DNA of 64,000 bases from Nepenthes gracilis (lineage: Eukaryota; Streptophyta; Magnoliopsida; Caryophyllales; Nepenthaceae): assembly GCA_033239525.1 (NCBI GenBank), contig BSYO01000033.1, positions 3,029,501 through 3,093,500 on the forward strand. The letters are read 5' to 3'. The notes below the pieces were generated by a model. That model worked only from the letters and a program-made list of their open reading frames with translations. It searched no databases and was not told the DNA's origin. The position numbers and the translations under genes are program-made. Numbering within the stretch: the stretch's first letter is position 1; every line of letters begins with the position of its first letter. Shown here piece after piece: positions 1 to 10,601 of the stretch.

Positions 1-596
1 GCTTAGAAGTGATCATGCCCTAGAGTGGAGACTCCATATGCTTTTTATAGATGAGGTGTCGAACGACCTTCCTTGGGTAGGAAGGCGTGATCCCTGCGCC
101 ATTGCTGGGCATCCTTCCTTAGCAGGAAGGCCTGATTTCAGTAATCTGTTGGGATTGCTTTCTTTCCTGGCGGGTAACGACTCTCAAGATTAATTGCCTT
201 TCTTTCCCGTCATGTTACCGTTAGGGTTTACAATGGGCAAGAAGAGAGAATCTGGTACTTTCCTCATGGGATGTGTGTTGAATCTGTTGGTACTTGTTGC
301 AGTGAAGATTTCCTTTTACGAAGGCACGAAATTAGGGAAGTGAACCGTTACTGGTCGCGTTCGGAGGAGTGGGCCTAATTGGGCCTGACCCAAGTGAGGC
401 TTGCTCTCCTGGGCCGGCTTATTGTAGCACTCCCGGTCAACAAAAATGTTAACTGTCTCATGGGAGTATGTTGGTCACCCAATTTGGCTTCTCGTCTGGT
501 CAACGTAAGGTATTGACTATCCAGGTGCGCGTTTGGACCTTCGTGGACTTGAGCCTTTTTTCTTATTGGGCCGGCCCACTATGGGCGTACCCATCA
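1..596 (-). repeat. 3' LTR of Tat-A (partial)
   Basis: Base 1 aligns with base 10009 of the other LTR, and similarity runs to the shared GTACCCATCA at 587-596, where the copies diverge. On the minus strand this is the TG start of the LTR (TGATGGGTAC). About 440 bp that should complete it lie outside the window. Substitutions and small indels between the two copies are frequent, which suggests an old insertion. Confidence 0.9.
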
Positions 597-612
597 CTAG
601 CCCCCTATGTTG
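597..612 (-). promoter_or_regulatory. Polypurine tract of Tat-A
   Basis: Immediately inside the 3' LTR the minus strand reads ACATAGGGGGCTAG before TGATGGG. A purine-rich stretch here is where plus-strand DNA synthesis is primed in LTR retrotransposons. The same GGGGGGCTAG form occurs at the matching place in Tat-B (51032-51045). Confidence 0.75.
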
Positions 613-734
613 GTAGTCTGAATTCTAGCCTCCAATATGTTCATGATGGGAAGCGTCTGGCTGTCGTCCACTAAGGTCTTCTAGGTTGGTGATGGAGTTG
701 TTTATCGTCTAGGGCGGAGCCTTACATGCTTTTG

Positions 735-1010
735 AAATGTTGACCAGACTAGTTAACTGTCTGGCCAAACTCCGGGGAACTTGGTGAAGAAAATACTGAC
801 GGATTTGTTGACCGTCTCAATCAAATTCGGAGGACTTGGTGAAGGAGACATTGACCGAATTTGTTGATTGTCTTAGTCAAATTCGGAGGACTTGGTGAAG
901 GAGACGTTGATCGGATTGACCGTCTAGGCCAAGCTTTGGAGAACTTGGCAAAGGAAATATTGTCCGATTTTGTTGACCGTCTCGGTTGAACCCAGAAGAC
1001 TTGTGGGAGT
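735..1010. repeat. Tandem subrepeats, about 55 bp x 5, inside Tat-A near the 3' LTR
   Basis: Five degenerate units share the pattern CTTGGTGAAG - AAAT/GACATTGACCG - TTGTTGACCGTCT - CAAATTCGGAGGA. Units begin near 735, 777, 832, 888 and 942; the fourth lacks about 4 bp. The array lies between the antisense gene and the 3' LTR, in the 3' untranslated part of the element. Variable tandem arrays in this place are known in Tat/Ogre elements. Confidence 0.85.
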
Positions 1011-1309
1011 TGGAAAGGCACATCATCATTAGCCAGCCTGTTAGACGAAAAGGCAGCCAAGTGTCTGCACGCGGTGAATTCAGGATCCCGGTAATTAATG
1101 TGTCAAAGGATCTGATTCGACGACATCCTTCCAAAAAGCGACACATGGAAGCAATGATGTGCACGTTTTCGAGGCGGTTAATCGGCCCTGTGTTCACATT
1201 GGCCTTTAAGTTGTTCGTCCGTCTTACTTTAAGTTTTTTCACGCTTTCCTTCGTCTTCTTTAGCCTGACAAAACTCTAAGTGCCTTACTACCTCCTCTGT
1301 TTACACGTC

Positions 1310-3204
1310 CATGGCTTTCTCTGTTACTGATATTGTTTCGGTCCTTAGAGTGAGTGATGTGAAGGAATTGTACATGGAGTTCAACATCCTAAAGAGATTG
1401 CCTTCCATGTTTATGGGAAGGAGGACAGGGCATTCCTACCACCTGAGAGCTATGTGACCATCTACAAGTTTCATTTGATGAGTGGGCTTCGTCTTCCAGT
1501 CCTTCAGGAACTGTTGGACATCCTCGTTGCTCTAAGGGTGCCTATTGTGTAGCTTCACGCCATTGTCGTGTCTATCTGTGTTTCCTTTGCATCTTCATGC
1601 GTCATCACTCCTGCATGATGATGGTGGATGCCGTTAGGGTGATGTTCTAGTTCAATTGAGTGCTGACTAGATTTCTTTGACTCCTTAGGACCTTCCGATT
1701 ACCCATACCATCTATGATTCGTTGAAGAATTAGAACGGTCGCTTCTTCTTCATTCACGTTGCGTAGCCGTGGCCCTTGTCTCGAGATTGGGGCAAGGTTC
1801 CCCAGGCCTTCACTGGGGAACCGCGGAAGGAGAGATTGTTGCCATGGCCGACTTGTTGGAGTTGGTGAGAGGGCACCCTGAGGATTTCAGGAGGGACCAC
1901 CTGGTTTCTCGAGAGGAAACTAGGAGAGTACGATGGGGGCCACCTTCCCCCATCCAGAAGTTCAGGGCTCCTTTGCCAGAGGCCTTGCGGGGAAAGAAGA
2001 GGACTAGAGCCACGCTTATAGGTCATCGTTCTCCTGATACGGTTCTCACCAGTACAAAGCAAAAGAAGGCAGCCATGGTGGCGCCTTCTTCATCATCTTC
2101 TCGGCCAGATTATGTGGCTGTTGGATGCCTTACGGGGGTAGGCAATGTCTCCAGGATTGAGGCAGAGCTGGCTTTAGAGGCTTATGATGCCATGCTGAGC
2201 GCCAGGGCGAGCGGCATCGTTGTTTTGGCGTAGCTTGCGTCGATGGGTCTAACATCAGATCCTCAACTTGGGTTGGAGGAGATGACTCTCGAGCCGTCTG
2301 TTGAGAGACTTGTGCCAACTTGCGTGCCGCGAGCCGAGTCGTAGGAGCCATCTATTGGGTCTCCAGTTGTGAAACTGTAGGCCGAGCAGCAGGAGAGGGT
2401 TTTGGAGCCTCCTACCATGCCTAATGTGCCAGTGGGGATGAAGGTCCTCTTGGAGGAGCTACCGGAAGAGCTCGCGACGGAGGTTACTATCAGCCTTGCC
2501 AGGAGAGGTCCATTTCTAGTCTGCCATCGCTAGGGCCAAACCTGCACGACAGACCAAACAGGCTAGTGCAAAGGATTTGGCAAGTATATTTTTGTTATTC
2601 GCTTTGTCTTTAACTCTATCGTTATTGACCTTTAGTTTTTATTTTTTTTTTCGCAGGCTGATAAGGTTATAGGCGCAGTTGCTGAGGCACTCAGGCAGAG
2701 GGATAAGGTGATCTCCGATAGGGATATGAAGATTGCCTGACTTGATTCAAAATTGGAGGCTTTGAAGGCGGAGCACTGGGAGGATGCTGCTGCCTTGGAG
2801 TCGGTGCTGGCTGGCCTGGAGGTAGAGAATACCAGTTTAAGGGAGGAGGTCGCTAACTTGAAGGATGTCGTGGTGGTTGGCCTGGTAGAGGAGAGCGACC
2901 GCCTAAAGGAGGAGAACGCCTGCTTAAAGGAGGAGAATGAATGGGTCAAGAAGCGTCTCAACTAGCTTACGGGGCAGATGACTACTCTGGAGAACGATCT
3001 AAGCCTCCGTATTCGCCCTCACGAGGTCGCGAACATGATACTGTCGCGGTTATGGGAGGGGATCAATATCAGTCGGTGTATCTGCAGCTGGTTGATCCCG
3101 ATTTTCTAGCGAATCTCATTAACTTATTGAACCGGTCCGTTCAGTGCCGCGAGAGCCTCGTGGGGGAGCCACAGAGTAATCAAGGGCAACCACCACCTCC
3201 TTAG
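1310..3204 (+). pseudogene. Antisense extra gene (aORF) of Tat-A, Transposase_28-like with C-terminal coiled coil
   Basis: It runs opposite to gag-pol. A start at 1311 opens a frame beginning MAFSVTDIVSVLRVSDVKEL. After a frameshift it continues near 1420 as YVTIYKFHLMSGLRLPV...LLDIL, the conserved block of the plant 'putative gypsy type transposon' family (Pfam Transposase_28, recalled from memory). A further block near 1710-1840 (GRFFFIHVA, then DWGKVPQAFTGEP) fits the next conserved part. A likely intron ends in TTTTTTTTTCGCAG at 2657. The last exon encodes a heptad-rich coiled coil at about 2660-2965 (LEALKAEHWEDAAALES, EEVANLKDVV, EESDRLKEENACLKEEN). There are at least two in-frame stops and two frameshifts, so it is a pseudogene. 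The function of this gene family is unknown. Confidence 0.75.
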
Positions 3205-3621
3205 TTTTTAGTGACTTTAGTTCTTATTTGTTCAGTGATGTAAATGTTCATTATCATAAGAAATAATATGAGCAGTCTCATGTATGTCGCATGCCTTTAC
3301 TTTTTATTAGCTTGTTCGTCATTGTCCTGGCCGATCAACTTAGTGTACAGCTCGTGAGTTGGTTGCCCTCCTTGTTTAAGATGCTTTTGGCGCTTCCCGA
3401 AGGTCTTATGTCCTTGGGGAGGCCTCAAGGCTGACATTGAAGTTAAGCTTGCCTGGTACTCGTTCACGAGTAATTCTTGATGGAGCTGCTCAAGTGTAGA
3501 CTTGGGCGGCCAGCTTTGGAGGAGTATTTTGTTCCTATGGACCATCGTTGACTGATCACGCTATCTCCTTATGAAGAAGGTTGTCGCGTGTGCTGGCTAG
3601 CCTCTTAAGATTTTGACCTCG

Positions 3622-3820
3622 AACGGGCCACTTGGATGACCAAGGTTTAGGTTCGACCGCTTATGGGCCGCCTGGATGACCAGAGTTAGATTTAACTAGT
3701 TACGGGCCACTCGGATGACCAAGGTTTAAAGTACGACCACTCATGGGCTACCTGGATGACCAGGGTTTAAATACGATTGCTCACGGGCCACCTGGATAAC
3801 CAGGGTTTAGTAACGAGCGG
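3622..3820. repeat. Tandem subrepeats, about 40 bp x 5, between integrase and antisense gene of Tat-A
   Basis: Units start at 3623, 3663, 3702, 3743 and 3783 (periods 40, 39, 41, 40). Each begins ACGGGCCAC or ATGGGCYRC and continues CTGGATGACCAGGGTTTA. This second array differs in sequence from the one at 735-1010. It sits just downstream of the pol end, beyond the end of the antisense gene. Confidence 0.9.
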
Positions 3821-3979
3821 GTGAAAATCTATCCGACTTAGAGGCAGTCTAGATTGCCTAGCCCTGCAATATGAAAGATACACATGCATACAATATGAAG
3901 GAGGAAACACAAACAACATGCTAAAGAGAATACTTATTTCATTAATTGAAAATTGAATACATGACATTACATACAAACA

Positions 3980-5360
3980 AGCGGACTACCTACCTGAGAT
4001 CTTATTGGAAATAGCGTTTGAGGTAGATTGCGTTCCACGACCGTGGGATCAACTTTCTGTCCTGGTTTCAGAGTTTGTATACTCCATTTCTTAGGACGGC
4101 GGTGATTAAGAAGGACCCTTCCCAATTTGAGGAGAGCTTATTTCGGTTGGCGATCTTGCTAGTGGCCTCGATGCTTCTCAAGACCAAGTCCCCAACGTCG
4201 AACTGCCGCGCTTTTACCTTCATGTTGTAATAGCGGATGATTCGCTGTTGGTAGGCTGCTGTTTACATCCTGGCGGCGTCGCGGGCCTCGTCTAATAAGT
4301 TTAGATGTTCCCGAATTTTCTGAGAGTTGTCTTGCGGGTCAAAAATTTTGACTTTAAGACTTGGAAGCCCGATTTTAACCAGGATCACCGTTTCAGTCCT
4401 GTAGCAAAGATTGAAGGGCGTCTCGCGAGTTAGCTCATTCGGAGTCGTCCGGTAGGACCAGAGGACTGAGGGGAACTCGTCTACCTAGGAGTCCCCTGTG
4501 TCCTCCAACTTAGTCTTAAGCCCGTGAAGTAGTGTGCGATTTGTGACTTTTACCTATCCATTTGCTTGAGAGTACGCCATCGAGGTGTGGACCAATCTAA
4601 TACCAGGCTGATGCAATACTTGGTAAAGCGTTTTCCTGAAAATTGAGTTTCGTTATCAGTCACTATTACCTCTAGAACGCCAAATCTGCTGATGATACCC
4701 TGGTGAACGAATCCAAGAGAGTTATGCTCTGTGATCTTAGCCAGCGAGCGGGCCGACCTCGACCCACTTGGTGAAATAGTTGATACCCATAATGATAAAT
4801 TTTCTCTGCCCCGTCGTAATGGGAAACAGACCGAGAATGGCAAGTCCCCACTGCTTGTAGGGCCAAGGCGCCTTGAGAGACTTTAGCTCCGCGGACGACT
4901 GGTGGTGAAGGTTACCGTGAAGCTGATAGCTTTCACACTTCTTTACGAACTCGAATGCATCATTCTTCATTGATAGCTAATAGTAGTCTTATAGCATGAT
5001 CTTGAATGCATCGTTCTTGCCACCGATGTGCGATCCACAAATCCCAAGGTGAATTTCGCCCAAGGCGTAGTCTGCCTTCTTGGGGGTTAGGCACCGGAGA
5101 TACGGAGTTGAATAACTGGGTCTACAGCTGTCCATCAACTACAGTGTACCAGTGGCCGTCTTCTTGATCCGCTTGGCCTTATCCGTGTCTCTGACAATGC
5201 TCCGTCCGCTAAATACCTTAGGTATGACGTCATCCAATTTTTTATCCTGGAGATCTGCATCACTTCCTGTTTCTCTATGTTAGGAGTGTTCAGAATCTCT
5301 CTCATGTCCCTCGAGTACTACTCTGGGTTTTCAGCCGCTGCTGCTCTGGCCAATTGGCTG
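3980..5360 (-). pseudogene. Integrase of Tat-A (broken)
   Basis: This is the DDE integrase that would insert the cDNA. Reading down the minus strand: an H2C2-type zinc region around 5060-4920 (GKNDAF, FVKKCESY, with the second Cys of the CxxC pair changed to Tyr). The catalytic core follows: PYKQWGLAILGLFP, then GINYFTKWVE at about 4790, and VTDNETQFSGKRF near 4660. After a frameshift come TSMAYSQANG and a stop where the catalytic Glu region should follow. The C-terminal part still reads TKLED, FPSVLWSYRTTPNE and RETPFNLCYRTE down to about 4380. The first catalytic Asp (normally IDYFTKW) is Asn. Stops and frameshifts make the protein non-functional. Confidence 0.88.
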
Positions 5361-5745
5361 GCCTTCTAATTTTCAGTCCCGAGAACATGGATCAGGGTCA
5401 GCTTGTCGAAACTCCGGGTTGCCTCCCTTCCCTTGGTCAAGTACTTGACCAAGTGTGGGTCATTTGCCTCGAAATTCTCGTTAAGCTGGTTGACGATTAG
5501 CTCAGAGTCGCAGTAGGCAACCAATCGCCTAGTTGAGCACTCTTTGGCTAACCTTAGCCCGACTAATAGGGCTTCGTATTCGGCAACGTTGTTGGTGGCC
5601 GAAAAGTTGAGCATAATGGAGTACTTCACCCCAATACAGTTAGGGGTCTTGAGGACCCCCCGGCTCCGTTGCCTGAGTCTGTGGATGATTCGTCTACATG
5701 GAGGACCCATTCCAGCACTCCCTCATGCCGCTCTGTATCCTTAGT
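5361..5745 (-). pseudogene. Second (archaeal-like) RNase H of Tat-A
   Basis: The sequence reads WVLHVDESSTDSGNGAG, then in a shifted frame YSIMLNFSATNNVAEYEALL, GLRLAKE and VAYCDSELIVNQLN, ending near HVLGTEN. This is the extra RNase H domain (aRNH) that follows the ordinary RNase H in Tat elements. The acidic residues HVDE, AEYEALL and YCDSEL are still recognisable. The frameshift near 5660 separates the first acidic motif from the rest. Confidence 0.85.
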
Positions 5746-5748
5746 GAG

Positions 5749-6300
5749 TTATTCTTCGAGAATTGGGATCGTGATCTTGACGATGAAGTCGGCCAGAGCC
5801 TGCCCTTTAATAACAAGTTTGGGCCAAAACTCGATGCCGAACTCATTCAATTCGATAGGCCACTTTACCAGCCACTCAGAAATATTGGGTTTCTGGATAA
5901 TGCTTTTCAGAGGTTGGTCGGTGAGAACGATCACGTGATGCACCTGAAAGTAGGGCCTTAGTTTCTAGGCAGAGAATACGAGAGTTAAGGCTAACTTCTC
6001 TTCAAGTGGGTAGCGCATCTCTCTGGCCGGTCAGTATTTTGCTCACATAGTAGACTGGCCACTGAGTGTCGGAGTCCTGGCATATGAGGACGGAGTTGAG
6101 GGACACCTCTGACACCACAAGGTAAAGGTACAACTCTTGTCCGTCCTTGGGTGACGTTAGTAATAGCGGGCTAGCAAGATATTGCTTTAACTCGTTGAAG
6201 GCCGCTTGGTAATTTGCCGTCCATTGGAATCCGTTTGATTTTATCTCCATTAGAGTCTTAAAGAATGGTTGGTACTTGTCACCAGACTTTATTAAGAAGT
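5749..6300 (-). pseudogene. RNase H (RT-linked) of Tat-A
   Basis: Two open pieces cover the domain. At 6250-6002 it reads FQWTANYQAAFNELKQYLAS, LLTSPKDGQELYLYLVVSE, QWPVYYVSKIL. At 5943-5749 it reads HHVIVLTDQPLKSII, ISEWLVKWPIELNEFGIEF, KGQALADFIV. This is the normal order after RT in plant Ty3/gypsy elements and leads into the second RNase H. A frameshift lies near 6000. Confidence 0.85.
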
Positions 6301-7020
6301 GGGATAAGGCTGCCAGTCGACCGATCAGCTACTGTACATCTTGACGCTCCGCGGAGGAGCCATGTCTGCGATGGCCTTGATCTTCTCTGGGTTTGCCTCG
6401 ATTTGTCGTTGAGAGACGATGAAGCCCGAGAACTTTCCTGAGGCTACTCCGAAGACGTACTTGGTCGAATTCAGTTTCATTTGATGTAAACGGAGCTCTT
6501 CAAATGATTCTATCAAATAGTGGATATGATTGCCGGTGGTCCTGCTCTTGACGAGCATGTCGTTGACGTACACCTCCATATTGTGGCCGATCTGTTTCTC
6601 AGATATTTTATTCATGAGCCGCTGGTAGGTGGCTTCTGCGTTCTTCAGACCGGATGGCATTACCTTATAATAATAAGTGCCCTGGTTTGCCATGAACGAG
6701 GAGTGCTCGTCATCCTCTGGGTTTATTCGGATCTGGTTGTAGTCTGAGTATGTGTCCGTGAAACTCAATCGCTCATGTGTAGATGTGGAATCTACTAGTA
6801 GGTCGATCCTTGACAAAGAAAAGCTGTCTTTCGGGCAAGCTTTGTTAACGTCGGTAAAATCGACGCACATTCATCATTTCCTGCTGCTTTTCTTTACTAG
6901 GACGACGTTAGAGAGCCAGTCGGGGTATTGAACTTTTCTGATAAAATCGACATCCAGTAGTTGCCTTATTCCTCTCGGATGGCGACCAACTTTTTTATTG
7001 AGTAGTTTCTCTGCTTCTGC
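6300..7020 (-). pseudogene. Reverse transcriptase of Tat-A, active site YVDD changed to YVND
   Basis: The longest piece (6870-6325) carries CVDFTDVNKACPKDSFSL, YNQIRINPEDDEHSSF, the fingers-palm block YYYKVMPSGLKNAEATYQRL and the connecting EANPEKIKAIADM. Upstream, in another frame near 6980-6890, LLDVDFIRKVQYPDWLSN and VVLVKK precede two stop codons. The catalytic motif that should be YVDD reads EVYVNDMLVKS (near 6570), and the first palm Asp block (MDAFSGYNQ type) reads TDTYSDYNQ. The enzyme is therefore inactive as written. Confidence 0.93.
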
Positions 7021-7244
7021 CTGACGGACTTGCGGTCAGGATCGAGGCCCAACTTATGGACCACTATTTTGACCAAAATTCCAAGCATGTCAGCAGGAGT
7101 TCATGTGAAGATATCAGCGTTTCATCGTAGGAACGCGATCAGATCGTCGCGCAGTGTACTAATGAGTGAGCCGCCGATCTACACGCACTTCTCCGAATCC
7201 TCTGGGTTCAGTGGGATTGGGTCAGTTGCCTCACCAGATTGCGC

Positions 7245-7805
7245 CTACTGTTGGGTTGTTTTGTCTCGATGGTCGAATTCTCCTACCGCTCTAGTACTGC
7301 CGCTAGGAGCGATTTGGGACATGTAACATGTCCGTCCAATGACTTGGTCACCCAACACTTCGTCCACACCGTATGGCGTTCGAAATTTTATTTTGAGGTA
7401 CGGTATTAAAGTGACGGTTCCGAATACCATTAGGTACGGTCGGCCTAGTATAGTGTTGTATATGGAGGGTAGGTCGATTACTAAGAAGGTAAATGTACGA
7501 CTTGCCATTTTTGAGTATGTGCCCAAGGTGACTTCTAACTGGATCGTCCCTTGGACGGGTACCAGTTAGTTGTGAAGGTCATATAGCGGGCCTTTGGCGG
7601 GTTTTAATTGATTCTTTTTTAAACAAAGTTTAAAAAATGTATCGAGGTAGAGTAAATTACGAGAACTTTCATTGTTAATGAACACTCGTTTTAGTTGGTA
7701 GTTGATGCTACCGTTTCGAAATAGTGTTGATACAATAAGGGGATCTATATGGGGAAAAATTACATGTGATAAGTTGTTGTCACTAAAACTAATGACATTA
7801 TCCAC
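7245..7805 (-). pseudogene. Retropepsin protease of Tat-A, catalytic Asp lost
   Basis: The first part (7805-7566) has PHIDPLIVSTL, INYQLKRVFINNESS and RNLLYLDTFF. The second part (7526-7245) has ILGRPYLMVFGTVTL and LKIKFRTPYGVDEVLGDQ. In related elements the flap-side motif is VDNGSS; here it is INNESS, so the catalytic Asp is Asn and the following Gly is Glu. A frameshift or stop near 7566 separates the halves. Confidence 0.85.
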
Positions 7806-7809
7806 GGTG

Positions 7810-9478
7810 TGTTGCTTTTTCCTCCCAATTTGCTACTCCTTATCATCTTCTGGGTCCTTGACCGATTGAATGGTGATCATGTTGACTACTCCTACCGCAA
7901 CCCGATTTCGTGGAGGGGAAGGCTTTGGTCCTTCTCCGTCTGCAGCGCTAGAGCTCTGGCCAGAGGCCTTAACGAACGTAGTGAGATGGCCCCTCCGGAT
8001 CAGCTCTTCTATCTCCTACTGGAGAGTCTTGCAGTCCTCTGTGGAGTATCTGAGAGATCGATGGAAATTGCAGTACTTAGTCGGAATTCCTCCCTCCGCT
8101 TTCTTAAGTGGTTTCGGCCACTTAAGGAACTTCTTCCCATTGATTTACATGAGGATATTCGAATGCGTGTCAGTCAAGGGCATTAGACCGATGGGCTCGT
8201 AGTCCTTACACTCCATTGGTCTGGTCCTATGGTGCTTTCTGTGGGAATGATCGCCGCCGTTGAATTTTCTCTTTCCTTTTCTCGGAAACGAGCAAGGCTG
8301 TTCGGTCCGCTCTGGACGTTTAGCCTCGTTGGTCTGTTCCGCCGCCGTGTAAGTCCAGGTGATAGATTCCATCTCCCGAAAGGTCTGCGGGTTCTTTTAC
8401 GTCAGGTGCCTAAAGAAATCCCCCATATGTCAGCGCGGAGATGAAACTGCCCAATTTCATCTCCTCTGTGAGCCTAGGGATCTGCTTGGCCTCTGCCACA
8501 AAGCGATCCAGAAATTTTCGTGTATTCTCTCCCTACTTCTGCTTGATGTGGGAGGTGTCATGACTATTTTTCTTCTCGGTGACTGGAGGCGTACTGGGCC
8601 AAAAAGAGGTTAGTTAGCTTCCTAAAACTCCTGATTGAGTCAGAAGGGAGGTGGTGGAACCATATACGAGCATCCCTCGTCAATGTGAGCGGAAACCAGC
8701 GGCACATTACCGGATCTTCTAGCCATTGCAGACTCAAATGGGTGCGAAAATATTTAAGATGATCTACTGGATCAGTGTTTCCATCGTAAGAGTCAAGGGG
8801 AGATATCTTGAATTTAGTTGGTAATGGACAGTTCAAGATCTCCGCTGTGAAAGGAGATCTGTCCAAATAGATGGAGTGCTCGTCGTCCTTGAACACATGA
8901 TTCTAGATCTTCTCCAACCTGGGATCTGCTCAAACAGCGTTGGCTGATCTCTTGGAGTTGAGATAGGTTCTTAACTCTGTTCCTTCTCTTGTGGGGCTAG
9001 TAGCTGGTCGGCTACTGCCTCTAGTGGATCTGACGGCTTGGGAGTCTCCCTGCTGGGCCTGGGTCTTAGTTTCCGCCCTAGAATATCAGGAGTTCCTCCG
9101 TTCCGGACTTTTTTCCTGAGTCATACTTCTTGAGCGCTCTTCAAGCCTAGGCTGGCTTGGAGCACGTGAAGATTCATGCATCTGGGTGTAGGCTAGCCTT
9201 CTCGGTTTTTTAGTCGGCTTATTCTTCTTCTAGCCTCCTCTCCTGGAGGCCGATGCAAGGACTACCGTGGGCGGATCCCCCGACTATAAGTGCTCTTGTA
9301 GGGAGTAGAGCGTTTGGAGTAACTTATTGGTGTTTTGCATATGCTTCATCAGATGTTGAAAGAAAGGTGCTGGCATCCCGTTGACCATCTCGTTGACCAT
9401 GGCACCAGCAGCATGGTCTTGGTCGGGAGAAGCCACGTCTCTAATAGGTTCGTTAGCTTGCGCTCTCGTGTTTACCAT
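7810..9478 (-). pseudogene. gag of Tat-A (broken)
   Basis: It starts MVNTRAQANEPIRDV at 9478, 75 bp inside the PBS, a usual Tat gag start. The retrotransposon gag domain is at 8896-8564: PLDSYDGNTDPVDHLKYF, LTLTRDARIWFHHLPSDSI and RKLTNLFLAQYASS. A basic stretch follows at 8372-8145. Near 8130-7960 the region before protease reads YCNFHRSLRYSTEDCKTL, then EIEELIRRGHL. At least three stops or frameshifts divide it. Gag would form the particle and bind the element RNA. Confidence 0.88.
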
Positions 9479-9552
9479 TCTAATTAGTTCGGGAAGTAAG
9501 AATGAGAGAGTTTTCTAAAAAGACGTGGTAGGCTTTTTGTAAGTATTTTTAC

Positions 9553-9567
9553 AGATGGCACCAATGA
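9553..9567 (-). promoter_or_regulatory. Primer-binding site of Tat-A
   Basis: Directly inside the 5' LTR the minus strand reads TCATTGGTGCCATCTG, a match in style to the TTGGTGCC/TTGGCGCC PBS of Tat elements, where a tRNA primes minus-strand DNA. Confidence 0.75.
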
Positions 9568-10601
9568 TGTCATTGGATCCAAATTTCGAATAGATTCGGA
9601 TTGACTTGATCGTCTGAATTCGACTCCGTTCACCGAGTCTAAACTTTGCACACCACTACAGCAAACAAGAGGTCAGGTATCGACGAGATATTATCCCACC
9701 AAAAATATTTCGACACTCAAGTCAGTAATAGGCCTTCGACTTTTAAGAAGAAAAATTGAAATGAGAGTAGAGAGAGAGTGGACAAGGAGTGTTTTAGGTG
9801 AGTGTTTGATTTCAGACGTGAGAGGCGTTCTAGTGGTTCGGGGTGAGCACAGTTTCCTAGCTCAGTGTTCGCGAGGAATAAGTGAGAGACTAAGTCTTGT
9901 AGCGTGGAAGCTTGGAAGATTGTCGGAGTATTATGACAGCTTTGGAAGAGAATGACGCCTCTAAAGTCTGAAAGATGAGTATGTGATTATAGCAGTAAGC
10001 ATTTGTATGCTTAGAAGTGAGCGTGCCCTGGAGTGGGGACTCCATTGACTTTTTATAGACGAGGTGTCGAGCGACCTTTCTTGGGTAGGAAGACGTGATC
10101 CCTGCGCCCTTGCTGGGCGTCCTTCATTAGCAAGAAGGCCTGATTTTCGCAATCTGTTGGGATTACTTCCTTTCCTGGTGGGTAATGGCTCTCGGGATTA
10201 ATCACCTTCCTTTCGCATCATATTATTGTTAGGGTTTACAGTGGGTAGGAATAGTGAATCTGACTTTTCTCATGGGATGTATGTTGAGTCTGTTGGCACT
10301 CGTTGCAGTGAAGATTGCTTCTTGGGAAGGCGCAAAATCAGGGAAGTGAACCGTTGTTTGTCGCGTTCGCAAGAGTGGTCTGAATTAGGTCTGGCCCAAG
10401 TGAGGCTTGCTCTCCTAGGCTGGCTTATTGTAGTTCTTTCGGTCAATAGAAATGTTGACCTTCTCATGAGAGTATGTTGGTCGCCCAGTTTGGCCTCTCG
10501 TCCAATTAACGTCAGGCGTTGACCATCCAGGCACGTATTTGGACCTCCGTAGGCTAGGCTGTTTTTCTTATTGGTATGGCTCACTATGAACGTACCCATC
10601 A
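9568..10601 (-). repeat. 5' LTR of Tat-A
   Basis: The 1,034-bp LTR runs from TGTCATTGGATCC at 9568 to CCCATCA at 10601 on the plus strand, so it has TG...CA ends. Its part from 10009 onward matches window bases 1-596. It would hold the element promoter, reading leftward. Confidence 0.9.

Larger units (their letters stand above)
1..10601 (-). mobile_element. Tat-type Ty3/gypsy LTR retrotransposon (Tat-A), 3' LTR cut by the window edge
   Basis: Two copies of one LTR (1-596 and 9568-10601) bracket about 9 kb. Reading on the minus strand the order is 5' LTR, PBS, gag, protease, RT, RNase H, a second archaeal-like RNase H, integrase, 3' UTR with subrepeats, PPT, 3' LTR. The dual RNase H, the PBS of TTGGTGCC type and an additional gene in antisense between integrase and 3' LTR are known traits of the plant Tat lineage. 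Every domain is interrupted by stops or frameshifts, so the copy cannot be autonomous. The 3' LTR continues beyond base 1. The other target-site duplication therefore cannot be tested; the right flank begins ATAAT. Confidence 0.93.

Noticed and set aside
3622..3820. CRISPR-like regular repeats
   Set aside because: Units are contiguous and degenerate with no unique spacers, and they lie inside a plant retrotransposon.
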